A DNA stretch of 64,000 bases from Phylloscopus collybita (Eukaryota > Chordata > Aves > Passeriformes > Phylloscopidae): NCBI GenBank assembly GCA_027886175.1, contig JAJNNQ010000044.1:62001-126000 (forward strand). Direction: 5' to 3'. Below, piece by piece: positions 43,205 through 56,023 of the stretch. The notes below the pieces were generated by a model. That model saw only the letters and a list, made by a program, of their open reading frames with translations. It did no database searches and was not told the origin of the DNA. The translations under genes were made by a program, and so were the position numbers. Every line of letters starts with the position of its first letter. Positions within the stretch are counted from its first letter, which is position 1.

Positions 43205-46200
43205 CCAGACAACGCCAGCGACTCGTGTTTATTACAAAAAGAACTCGTCGTTCCCCATTTACAAAGGAGCCCCCCAAAACTAACAGTTTCATCTAAGTCT
43301 TTTTGTACAAAAAAATAGCACTTTGGGACCCCAAAAAAAATCATCCACCACCCCCCCCCCCCCCAAAAAAAAAATCGCCTTTGAAGGGGGAGGTTTATGA
43401 CATCAGCCACTGGATTCGTAAAAACCAATCCCCCCTCCCCTTCCCCAAATTAAAACAGAACAGAGACGGGATGAGATCAAACAGGGAGAGAATTATTGCC
43501 AGTTTGGGGGGGCTGGACCCCCCCAGGATCCCCCCGCTGCATAGAGAACCGGCCCCGGCCCCCCCGGAATGAAGGGGTGACAGTGGATTAAAGCTGGGAG
43601 ACAGGGGCAGCCTCGGGGACAGCCCCCAGAGCCCCCCCAGGCCCTGGGTGGGGTGTGGGGGGCGGGAGGGGAGCAGGGGGGGCTCATCCCCAGCCTGTCA
43701 CCCCCTTGTCAAGGCACGTTTGTGTTTTGTGTCCCGGGAATGGCTGGGGGGGGGATTTGGGGGCTGCTGGGGGGGGGGTTGGGGTGGGTGGGGGGGGGGT
43801 GCCAGGAGCAGGGTGGGGACCCCGGTGCCAACAGAGCCAAAATGGGGGTGGTGGGATCCAGCTGCCCCCCGGCACTGGGAGCAGCGCTGGTGGTGTGAAC
43901 CCCCCCCCAAATGCTCTGATTTCCCCCAAAATGCTCTGATCCTCCTCCCCCCCAAATCAAACCGCAGGGGAGCAGCCCAGGCTCCGAGCAGAGCCCCCCC
44001 GGGGGTCCCCCTCCCTCCCGGCTGCGTTTCCATAGGAAAGCCAAACTCCTTTGGGGGCAGCCCCTGGGGAAGGGACACGGGGACATCCCAACGCCGGATC
44101 CGGGATCGGGTTTGGCACTTGATCCCCGCTGGGGACGGAGTTGGGCTCGGGGGGGGGGGGGTGCAGCGGGCAAAAAATCACCAAATTGACCATTAAATTA
44201 AGAAACCTCCTGTTTTTTTTGTGTCCCAATCCTTTGTGGGTTTTGGGCTGGCGGGGGATTGGGGGTGGGGGGAGCTCATAGTGCTTCACAGGGTTATTAA
44301 AATACAAATGCTTAAAGTTTCCTATATAAAAATATACAAATGCAAAAATAGATATCGAGAGAGAGAGCCGGGGGGGCCGGGCCCTGCGCCCCCTCCCCGG
44401 GAGCTTCTGCTGCCTTTCCTTTTTTTTTTTTTTTTGTGGTTTTTTTTTTTTTACAAAAAAAAAACCCCAAATCAAAACAAGATTCCCGCCGGCTCCCGCA
44501 GCTCCCGAGTGTGGAAAAGCTCGGGATGGAGATGGGGCAGCTGGTTCAGTTCCTCTCCAGAGGCTTTCCCGAGGGATTCCAGCACCTCCCCAGCGCCTGC
44601 CCCGTGGTCTTGGCTCTGCTGGAGCTTCTCCGGGAAAAGGGGAGCAGGAAAGGGCCGGGGGGGTTCCGGAGTGGGGGGCGTTGGGTGCTGGGGCCGCTCC
44701 CCACGGGCCCCGGCAGGAGAAGGGCCCGGTTCACCCGCGGGGACGGCCCAGGGCAGGTGGGATTTGGGATGGGTGGCGATCCCAGGGCGCCTCCCCGCAG
44801 AGAGAGGGGGTCACGGCCCGACCCCAAAACGGGAGCGGGGAGGTTCTCGGCCAGCTCCATCCCCTCCCCGAGCTCAGCTCCTCCTCCTCCTCCTGGGATC
44901 CAGGCCCCGGGGTCATTCCCAGGGCCCCCACCCTGCTCAGACCCTGCCGGGCTGAGCCCAAAGCTGCTGCCTGGGAACAATCCCCCATTTCCCCTTTTGG
45001 GGAACCCACACCCCGCTCCCCACAGCCCTGTTTGGGATGGGAGCCGGGCAGGGCAGCCGGGATGTGTCTGGGGCAGGAAGAGGAGGGTGTGGGAGGAAGA
45101 ACGGAAAGGACCGAGCCCTCCCACGGCAGGAAGAGCAGGATCCTGGAAAACCCTTCTTGGGTTTTGTTTTTTGTTTTTTTTTTTTTCTCCAAGCTGTCCC
45201 TATTTCCAACACCCTTTCCTTTTTTTTTTTTCCCAGGAGCCACCTCCAGCGGTGCCACAATAAAACCCTCGAGTGTCCCTCGTGTCCCTGTGGTGCTTCC
45301 CCTCGCTCCAGACCGGCTGAGCTCCGCAGATTCTCCTGTTTCCCGATTATTACTATTATTATTAATTCCAACGCTGGCTGTAATAAAAAAAAAAATCAAC
45401 TTTTCCCCCCCGAGGAGGCTCCAGTTGTCCCCCCCAGGGCTGCGTCCCAGCCCCTCTGTCCACGACCTTCCCATGGAGCAGCTCCACTCCCACGGGACAG
45501 GGAGCCTTGCCAAGAAAACGGCTGGAAAAAAACCAAGATCCAAGAAAAAAAAAAAAAATTACAAAAACACCTGCCAAGGCAGGGGAGGGCAGTGGGAGTC
45601 CAAGGGTGAAAAATCCAGCGGGATCTCCCCCCGAGAATGCCAAAGGAATTACAGAATCACCTCAAAGCAAAGCATCCGACAGCCCGAGGAGGGGGATTTT
45701 GGGGGATTCTGGTGGGAAACGGGGTCTGGGAAGGGAAGGAGAGCTCGGGCATCGTCCGACGCGCCCCAGAGGGGCCGACCTGCTCCAGGATAAGGCATCA
45801 AAGGGACCACGCCATGGTCGCAGCAACATCTCTCCTCTCTCAAACGAACACATATTTTTATATATATAATAATAATATAGAATCTTTTCTCTTCTTTTTT
45901 TTTTTTTTGTGGGTTTTTTTTTGCTTTTTAGGTTTTTTTTGTGGTTTTTTTTTTGTGTTGTTTTGTCGGTATTTCTGTCGTTGGGGTTTTTTTTTGTTTT
46001 TGTTTTTGTTTTGTTTTGGTTTTTTTTTTTTTTTTCTTTTTTTTTTTTTCTTGCTAAAAGGACCAAGGCGCGATGACGCCGAGGAACCTCGGGGAGCGGG
46101 GGGGGAAAGGCGAGAGGGGCGGGGAGGAGGAAAAAAAAAACGGGACAAAAAAATTAAAAAAAAAAAAAAAAAAAAAAAAAGGAATCAAGCCGAAAATTAA

Positions 46201-46270
46201 AAAATATATATATATATAGCTCTGGCCTTGGAGAGGAGGTGGCAGCGGGGTAGTGCTGGAGGAGCCGTGC
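43205..46270 (-). other. SP1: SP1 3'UTR
   Basis: About 3 kb between the SP1 stop (46271) and the first minus-strand AATAAA (TTTATT at 43228-43233). It contains long T/A tracts (45880-46060 and 46130-46200), GC-rich blocks and no recognisable exon. A long 3'UTR is typical of SP1. Apparent open frames here carry no family resemblance. Confidence 0.7.
43228..43233 (-). promoter_or_regulatory. SP1: SP1 poly(A) signal (AATAAA on minus strand)
   Basis: TTTATT on the plus strand (cgtgtttattacaaaaag) with A-rich flanks. It is the distal end of the inferred SP1 3'UTR, about 380 bp before the AMHR2 start. Confidence 0.65.
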
Positions 46271-49200
46271 TCAGAAGCCGTTGCCGCTGATGTTGATGGA
46301 CTGCAGGTCGGCCACCTGCATGACGTTGATGCCGCTGCTGGCCAGGCGGGCGATGCCCTCGGGGCAGATGGCCTCCATGGCCACCATGTTGGTGGCGATC
46401 AGCGCCGAGGGCGTGGCGCCGCCGTTGCCCTCGGCCGACGCCGCCGTGTCCATGGGGACGGCCGAGACGTTCATGGCCACGTTGGTGGCGCCTCCCTTCT
46501 TGTTCTGGTGGGTCTTGATGTGCTTGGAGAGGTGGTCGCTGCGCATGAAGCGTTTGGGGCACTCCGGGCAGGCGAACTTCTTCTCTCCTGGGGGAAAAGG
46601 GAGAGCGGGGTGAGCAAGCAGAGGTGGGGAGGGGGAGAAGGCTGGGACTGGGGAAGAGGTTCCTTGCCCTCGAGAGGGGTCAGGCCCTGAAGTGAAGGTC
46701 TCAAGGCCAATGCTCCAAGAGGATAGAATTTTGGGAAAATCCTGGGATCTCAGGGAAGGCTCCTCCCCCTGGGAACGCTCAAGCTCTGGAGAGGCTCTCA
46801 GCCCCCAGAGCTCGAAGCCAGCACTCCACAACGCTGGAATCCCAGGCTGGGGGATCCCTGAGGGAGCTGGAGCTGCGGACACCCCAAGGAGCTCCCCGGA
46901 TCTCCCTGCCCTACCTGTGTGCGTGCGCTTGTGCCGCTGCAGCTCGTCGGAGCGGGTGAAGCGCTTCCCGCACAGCACCCAGGTGCAGATGAAGGGCCTC
47001 TCCCCCGTGTGCCACCGCAGGTGCGCCCGCAGGTGCGAGGTCTTCCCGTACACCTTCCCGCAGCCCGGCACGTGGCAGATGTGCTGCTTTTTTTTCCCTG
47101 GATCCCCAGAGCTCCTGCGAGAAGGGAAGGGTTAAGCCCAAGGGAAGCACAGCCTCGGGGTGGGGTGTGGATCTGCTGGACTGGGATTGGTGGGACCCGT
47201 GGGACGGATGGGTTTGGAGGGAGGTTCAGGCAGGTCTGGAGCCAGGTCCTGCCCTTGGGTCACAACAGCCCCGTGCACTTGGGGCTGGAAAGGTGGGGAA
47301 GGACCTGGGGGTGCCCAGGTGGCCACGTGGATGTGGCACTTGGGGACATGGGCGGCCTTGCCCAAGCTGGGCCTGATGATCTGAGGGACCCCTTCCAACC
47401 CAAATAATCCCATGAAACGAGGCACTTTGGGGGTGCCAGGGCGCTCCTGCGTGCTGGAGCACTGGGCAGCAGCCTCACCTGCCCTCTCCTTCCTTGCAGT
47501 AGGGACAGGTGCAGGCTTCCCTCCGCGTTTTCCGGCCCTGCTGGGGCTGGGGGTCGGGGCTGGTCTCCCCCTCCTCCACGGTGGCGCTCTCGTCCCCCAG
47601 CCCGTCCCCGCTGCCGCCGTGCAGCCCCAGCTGGGCCCCGTGCTCACCTGCAAGAGAACACAGGAGCTTAGGGCAGGGTCCTCACCTGCCAAGGAGGCTC
47701 TCCTCTGCTGGATGGAGCTGTGCACTCCAGCTCCAGCCCTTTCCCTTTCCTGACACTCCCCAGCCTGGGGCCCTCCCTGGCCCCCCAGCCCCCGGACCTC
47801 CCACATCTCCCCCATTTTGGTCCAGGTCTTTAATTTAGTTCCAGGGGAGAGGGCAGAGCTGCACCTCTCCCAAGAAACAGCCCCTGCCAACTCCTGCAGC
47901 TATTCCAGCAGAATTCCAGCCCAGGTTGCACCAGGGTAAATAAAGCAGGCTGGAAGAGCAGCATCCTTCAGTGACCGTATCCCCATTGCAGAGCTGGATA
48001 AAGGCACAAAAAGTTGGGAAACCCTCAGGAGCTGCTGTTGGAGCCAATCCCTGCTTTCCCCAGGAGCAATTCCCAACTCCCAAGAGCCAGGGAAGCACAG
48101 GGAGAGCTCCCAGATGAACAGAACACCACCCGGGTGCTGAAGGCTTTCCCTGCTCCCCGCTGGCTCATTCCTCTCATCCCTTCCCTGATCCCATTCCCAC
48201 CCCTGGGATATTTCCCCTCCTGGCTCCACAGTGTCCCTGTGGCAGAGCTGGAGCAGCCCTGGGGGTGGCAGGGGCCGAGCCATCCCTTTCAGCTGCAATT
48301 CCCAGATGCCAAAGGCTCTCCTGGCAGAGCAGCAGCAGAGCCGCTTCCGGAGGCGCTGACGCATCCTTGGCTGGCCACGGGCTGTGACTCCAGCCCCAAA
48401 TCCACCTTTTTCACACCAATTTCCTCACAGGAAGGACATTGCTGCCACCTGAACGTGGCAGGTTTGAGACAAATTCACCTTTTTCCCAGCCAATTTCCTC
48501 ACGAGGAATCCCATTTCTGTAACCTGAGTGTGGCAGGTTTGAGACAAAGCACACCTGGGGTTTTATCTCATGCCAGGGATGCTCTCCCAAGGCTGGGAAA
48601 TGAAGCTCCAGGCGGGAATTATTCCCAAAAACCCATCTGGGGCTTTTCCTGGTGCAGTTTCCAGCAGCTGCAGCGAGGATGAGGTGACAGGAAGGTCAGT
48701 GGGGGTGCCAGGGGCTGCTGGCCACTCACTGCATCCCCTCTGCCCTTTCCAAAGCTGGCATTCCCAAGCCCACGATCCTTCTGGGAAGCCCTGTTGAGCC
48801 CAGCACCTCAGCCAAGCAGGGAAATTGCCTTTACAACCCCAGTTTTCCACGTAGGAGCTGGGAGGCAGGAGCCGGGGGGGCTGGAGAAGGATAAATCTCA
48901 AATCCGCCGTGAGGAGCAGGCTCCTGGAGGTGCCAGGAGGGAGTTTCACAACCCAGAGACGGTGCTGGGAATGAGGAAGAATTCCTGGCAGGAACAACTT
49001 CCCCAGGCCCTGCTGGTGCCGGTGCCAGCAGGCGTCAGTGGTGCCTGGGCAAAGCTCCACAGAGCAGCCACGCTCAGCAGGGGCAGGAGCCACCAGAACG
49101 GGTCCCTGGGGCTCAGGGAAGGACAAAAGCCACCAGGAAAGTGAAGGAATCTTCCCTAAAAGCCAAGCTAAAGCTTCCCAGCACAGCCTGAGGCCCTGTG

Positions 49201-52200
49201 CCCATCTCCCATCACCTGGGAGAAGAGGCAGGAGCAGAGTGGGAGGTTTGCTGCCCCCGAACCCAACAGGGAGCCAGGCTCCCTGGGAACGGGCAGCACT
49301 GGGCTGCCGAGGACACCCAGAGCTCTGGGCAGCCCCAGGAGCACAGCCTGACCCTGGCACACAGGGCAGGAGCAGCCAGGATGTCACCTGGGGCTGTCAC
49401 CTGGCCCCACAAACCCCAGATACCCCCAGGGTCCCCTCACCCAGCCTGGCACCAACCCCTGGGAGCACAGGAACGCTGCGCCAGGCAGGCCCGGAGCGGG
49501 AAACTGTCCCCTCCACGGGTGACACCGTTTGAAGCCCAGCCCTTGGTGCCACATTCCCGAGCTCCCTGTGAAGCTGAGGATCCCAGGAGCTCCCCAGGCC
49601 CTCCCTGCAGCTCCTGTGACGTGTCTGCAGTCACAGCCCTGCACGGGGGGAGCCTGGGAGGGCTTTTTAAGCTTCCTAAGCCAGCGCTGACAGCTTTGTG
49701 CTCCAGCCACGGATTAGAGATTTCCCCGGATGGGAAGAGCTGCTGGGGGGGAAAAAAAAAAAGCCAGGAGAAAACACAACTTCTCTCCCCCCAAAAAGCC
49801 CAAACCAGGAAAACACACACATTTTCTCCCCCAAAATACACCAGGGAGGGAGAGAATGCAGCCCGGGTGCCTCGGAATGGCTTCAATCCTCCAAGAGGCA
49901 AAAGCCTACGCGGTGTTTTCCGGGCTTTTGGCATGGGGGGAACAAACCCAAATCCTGCTGCTGGAGATCTGCGGCTGCCTCTCAGTGAGGTATAAATCCA
50001 GGGCAGCAGATCCTGGAGCTGCAGGGATCATCCCACCCCAAGCAGGAGCTCTGAAATCTCTGGGATACAACTGGTTCAGGGAGGATAATTCACGTTCACC
50101 ACCTCCACTAACGCACGTCCCTGCTAAGACTGAAGCTTCCCTGGAGGCTCCAGGTCAGCAAAGCCCTGGAAAAATATATCATTAACAGAGGAAGAGGTTT
50201 GATCCTTGAAAAAAGGCTGGGGAGAAAGAGGGATTTTGGGAAGGCAGCAGAGGGGAGCTGCCCCTGGCCCTGCTCCACCAGCGACCTCGGAGACCCCCCA
50301 GGAACGGGGCAGTTTCTGGTGTCCCACTGAAAAACCCCAAGCCCTGGAATCTTGGCATGGGAACTCTCTGCAGACAAGGTGTTCCTTGTGCAGGAAAAAG
50401 CTGGGGTTTGTTTGCTTTATTTAGCAAACTACCAGGAGGTGAGAAATGCCCGGCGGGGAGGAGAGAGGAGCTCTCACACCCACCCTGGCCGACCTCAGGC
50501 AGGGGAACAGACCCTGTGTTCATTTTTAGGGGAAGAGCTGGAAATAAAACCCCAAACCAACAACCCAGGGCTGATTGTGCAAACTCTGCACCTCTGGCAG
50601 CTGTGCCTGGGCAGAGGCAGCAGACAGAGGGTGAGGGGGGAGAGCTGGCACCAGGTACAACGTGGCTTCAGGCATCAGGAAGTTTTCAGGTGAAAATGAA
50701 ACGCAAAACTTGGGGACACACGGCCCCAACCTCTCCTTGTGTTCCTGAAAATACCTCCAAACCCCACATTTGCTAGCTCACAATTTGAGTTCTCCCCATT
50801 TCCTGCCCTGTTTTTGGGGTCACTGCCCTGCCCAGAACAAACCCCAGCTGCTCCAGACACACCAAAGAGCTGCACAAAGGCACAAAGTGACTTTGGAACG
50901 ACGTCCCCTTGGTTTTTTCCCCATCTGATTCCCTCCCTGGTTTGCAAAATGAGTTAATCTGCACCAGGAGTTCTTCCATGCAAATGAGCCAAGCTCTGGC
51001 TCAGCAATTCCTTGGAGATTGGGGCAGTGGAGAGGGAACCAGGGGATGGAGCAGGCTGGAAGCCTGCAGCCCAGTGAGTAATTGGGCCTTAATTTTGACT
51101 CTGATGACTCCCGAAGCCACTCCTTGGCCAGCTCCTGTAATTGCTGGAGGTTTCTGTGTGTCAGGATGAGCGACACTTCCTTTGGAGAGGGGATAAATCC
51201 GGATGGAGCTGACGGAATGAGAGAGGCGGGCTGTAAAAGGGGACAGAGCTGAGGCAGGCAATCACCCCATCATCCCCTGAATTCAGATCCCTGAATCCCC
51301 CAGGATTTGCCAAATGCCTCTGTCATGCTGCAGACTGACAGACAGAGCCCCTCTGCCCTTTAAATTCCCATCTGAATTATCACAAAACCGGGACAGCCTC
51401 GGCTCCTGCCTTGCCTTTGCTGGGCACCCAGAGCATCTCACCCTGCAGCACAGGCAGGTCCCATCAAAGCACCCCCTGACACCCAGAAATCCCTTCAGGA
51501 GGGCTGTGGAGGGAGGAAAATCCCTGGATGAGACAGGGAAGGGCAATTCCCAAGGCGGGGAACCCCAGCAGGCATCTCCCACCTCACCCGAACCCCTGTG
51601 CGCCTCTCCCTCACCGCAGCCAAGGGCAGATGCTTTCCCAGGACACAAATCCCAAGTTTTTAATCCCAAGGAGGGATTGATGCCTGTATCACTCCCAGGA
51701 TCTAACCCTGGGATGGGGTGGGAGGGGATGAGGAGCCGTCTGGACGCTGCCAGCCGCGCTAAGGTGGGAGCTGACGCTCTGGAAAGGATCCACACGGAAA
51801 CTCCCCCAAACCCGGGAGCCAGGATGTGTCTCCTGTATGGGGTGATAAGGATGGGGCTCCAGCAGGGCTGGGGCTGGCCCAGATAAAAGGGAGAAGCAGA
51901 TCAGGGCCTGGCAGACAGGTCTGGAGCCGGGACCTCTCTTGGGAGGAGTCACGGGGTGGGTGCCGCACACCCGACCCGTCCGACCGGCACGGCTGCCAAG
52001 CCTTCCCAGCCCCGCTGAGCCTGGCCTGGAGCAGCAGCAGGGAGAGGAACAGGAGGAGGAGCAGGGCTGCCCCATGGAGCCCAGGACCCACAGGGTGTCC
52101 CCCACGGGGACTTTGTGTGGGGCACAGCCTCACTCAGACAAAGCTGCGACGACACAGGCTCTGCCGGGGTCGCTCCCTTTCCTCCCAGGCGAACCCTGGG

Positions 52201-55200
52201 GTCTCTGGGGATTTGTTTCCGTCCCCAGCGGATGACAGGGACAGAGGTCAGCCAAGGAATGCAGAGGGGATGTAAAGTCCAGGCTGGCTGGGATTTCGAG
52301 CAGGAAGTTTCACAATCTGCTGTTTTGTGCCGTGATGTCACGGGCGCGGCGAGGCAAACAAGGGCTGCGCGTCACGGGCGGGTCCTGCCGGGGCCGCACT
52401 CCCGTCCTCCCCTCCCTGCCACACTCCAGGCCATGTGGATGCCTCATCCAGGCCCTGCTACAAAGCTGCCCTTAAAAACCAGCAAACAGGACACAATCGG
52501 GGCTTTGTGCCACGGGCCCGAGGCTGGGAAGGGCCCTGGAAGGATGAAGTGGGAGCAGGGAGCCGGGAGGGGTTTGCTGAACACGCTGCCAAGGGTTCCT
52601 GCACCCACCAGGGGATTTTCCTTTCAGTCCTGGTGTCCCTCTGCTTGATTCCCCCATATCCTCCATCCAAGGAACTGGAGGAGAGCTCGTGCTGCCCAGA
52701 AAATCCCAATGCCACCCAACAGCTCCATCCTGGAATCAATCATCCCAAAATGAGGGATGTCCCTTGAGTGCCCCCAAGACAAGGGGGTTTAATCACAGTG
52801 CTGACCTCTCTGGTGCTCACAGGTTTACCCAGCACACTCCTCAGCCAGGCAGGGCTGGGACAGGGGCGTGGGGACAACAGGGCTCTGCCAAGGACAGGGA
52901 CACGGGCACAGAGCCACTCTAAGGACACCGAGCTCAGAACAGTCCCTCCCCTCCTCCCTATGACAAAAGAGGAAGAGAAACCCCGATGTCACAAAATCCC
53001 CATCGTCATCCCCCCCCGCCAGGATGTCCCCTCCCTGGGCCTGGGGTGGCACTGGGTGGCTCTCAGACCCTGTCCTTGGTGCCCACCCAGGGCTGGCAGC
53101 TGGAATCCCCCTCCCTGGCCCCGGGGGTGCCCTCCCCGGGGGCAGCCTGGCGAGCAGAGCCTGTTTGCCCACATGCCACCCCCGGGGGTCACAGACCCGC
53201 CCCCGCCTCTGCTCTGTCCCAGCCCCGCCAGGGAGGAGGAAGAAACAGCCTTGGAGCCACCCTATTAACACAGACACTGAGTCAGAGCTGCACAGAGAGC
53301 TGGGCTCTGCATCACACCCAGGAGCAAAAAAAAAAAAAAAAAATCTGAGTTTTAAAGACCTTCTCAGGTGTTGCTTTCCCCCTGAGGGTTTTTCCCCTGC
53401 CAAAAAACAGGACAAAACCTCATTGGCAACAGACCTGAGGGGCTGGGAGCCACAGCCCCCCATCCATGAGATTCAGGAGGGGACACAGAACCCCCCGGGA
53501 GGCCTAGCTGAGCTCTGGAAGGGGCAGGACACGCAGTGCTGCCAGCCCAGGTGGCAGCTGGGGCCACCACACCCCTGGCTGGGCACCTCCTCCTTCCTGC
53601 AGCCCGGAACAGGCAGCAGGAGCCAAGGAAAACCAGCCACAGTCCCCTCCCCAGCAAGGTTCATTTTCCATCTGCCTCCCCCCAGAAGCAGAAAGTTCCA
53701 GCACACGTGGAGGCCTGGGAAACACTCAGGGGTTTGGGAAGAGTCAGGAACAAACCCCTCCCTCAAATTCCCACTGGAGAGCTCGGATCCGGGGGGAGGC
53801 AAGGCTGGGGGGGCTCAGCACCCCCTGGAGAGGGGCTGGTGGTGGCTGCAGGGGACAAAGGGACCCATTGCCACGTCGGAGGGACACGGCCAGAGAAAAT
53901 CTCCCGCAGCCTGGAGTCAAATCCTGCCACTGGATCGGTGCCAGGAAGCTCTGCCCTGGCCACAGCTTTCCCCATTCCAGCCCAGGAGCCTCCCGGACCA
54001 TCCCAGGGAGCGGGGGCTCCCCAGAAAACCGCTCTGAACCCTGCTCTGGCTTTTCACTTCAGTGTCCCCGTGTCACAGCGACAGTGCCAGCGCCATGTCC
54101 TCGGGGCTGGGGACAGAGCCAGGAGGCCCCGCTGCTGCTGCTGCTGCTGCCACCGCTCGCGGGGAATTCTTCACCGCGGATCAAGGGCTCAGAGCTGCTG
54201 AGCTAAAAAAAAAGGAGAGGAGGAGGAGGAGGAGAAAGAGGAGGAGGAGGAGGCGGCGGCTTCGCAACGTGAGCTCGTTGGATGGGTGGTCTCTAGAACG
54301 TTCCTCCCTGTTCCACCTCCGAGGGCAGAGCCAGGCACGAATACAGGAACTGGGGCTCGCCCATGCCTTTCTCCAGCGCCTTCAAAACAAGGAACGAGCC
54401 CTGGAGCACACAAGGAACGAGCCCCGGGCTCGGCAGGAGCCGCCCCTGGCGTGGGGTGGCACAGAGGGGACCCTGCACACACCACGGGTCACGGAGGCTA
54501 CGCTTGTCCCCACCCCGGGTGCCAGCCCCGGCTCGTGGGAGCCCCCCGCGGGTCCCTACGCTCGGGGAAATCCAAGGATCAGGCTAATCCCGAGGCTAGA
54601 GTGACCCGTGGCTTGCCTGCGAGCCAAGCTGCTGTAGCAACAGCCCAAAATAATGCTGCAAAACAAGCCCGGGGGAGCAGCCGCCATCTCTCGCGAGAGG
54701 GAAGCACGGGCTGGATTGAGCAACATTTTCTGCTGCCTCCCAACTGTGACTAAATCCAGCAACAACCCCTTTTAGCCAGAGCCAGAACACAAAACAAACA
54801 AAAAAACCAAAAAAAACCCAAAACCCACACAAAAAAACCCCCAACAAAAACCAAGAAACAAAAAACCCAAGGAAAACAGTGGAAAAGCCAGAGCAGAGCA
54901 TTCCCAGAACCGATCCCTTCCGCGGCGGAAGCTGAGCAGGCTCCAGCTCAGCTCCCACATTCACGTCTCCTGCTTTTCCCAGGCTGTGAGATGGTGGGAT
55001 GGATCCCTGGGGATCTGAGCAGGGTGCCCCGTGCCCACGGGACTGTCTGGGCCATGCTGAGGTCACGCTGTCCCAGCCAGCACCCAGACACTTAATGAGC
55101 CCTTTCTTCCGCCCCTGTGAGGAAATTCCCCGCGGCTCCGTGACTGTGTTTGTTTTCATGGGGTTTTCAGTTAATCCCTGTGTTTTATGGCCGTGACTCT

Positions 55201-55991
55201 TCACAGGCTTGGCCAAGCAGCCGAGCTGGACTCAGGTCCTCACCCCAGCCCTGACCCGAGACTCCTGGGTGGCCACCAGGGCAGGACAGGGGCACAAAAC
55301 CAGGTGTCCCCCTTCTTCTCCACGCTTCCCCCACAGCCACCTCCTCCCTTTCTTTTCAGGACTTAAACTCCCCAAAAAGACCTTCGGCATCTTCTGGCGA
55401 CCAACACGCTGGGACCCCAGGGCCAGCACAAGCCCCACCCCACTCGCCAACACCATTTGACACCAACCACGCCCAGCCCAGCCCCGCAGGGTCCGGCCTT
55501 CCTCCTTCCCGCGCACTCACCGGGGGCGTTTGCGATGGCCAGGGGCAGCCCCTGCAGCTGGTGCACCTGGATCCCGGACGCTCCCAAGGCACTGAGGTTA
55601 ATAGTCTGGAGGCCCGGCACAGAGGAGAGCTGGGCGGCGTTGACGGTGACGGTGCCGCTGGGCAGGGAGGCGATGGGGGTCAGCGTGGTGCTGGTGCTGC
55701 CCGTCTGGCCCAGCGACACGCCCTGCATGGGGGCCAGCGTGATTGTCTGCGCCTGGGGGTTCTGCACCTGCAGGTTCTGCAGCTGGATGGTCTGCCAGCT
55801 CACCTGCCCGTTGGGACCCACCGTGGGCGTGCGGATGATGATGGGGCCGGAGTTGGGCACGGCTTGGAGCTGCAGGTTCTGCAAGGTGTCTTGGGAGATG
55901 GCTTGAGTGGCAAAGGTCTGGCCGGACAGCGGCGTGGTCTGGAGGGCTTGGATTGTCTGCCCTCCCTGGACCAGCTGCGGCTGGATCAGGA

Positions 55992-56023
<32 letters not shown>

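Noticed and set aside
43648..45800. Several overlapping open frames in the SP1 3'UTR
   Set aside because: Gly- or Pro-rich translations in all frames, no conserved features, and located between the SP1 stop and its poly(A) signal.
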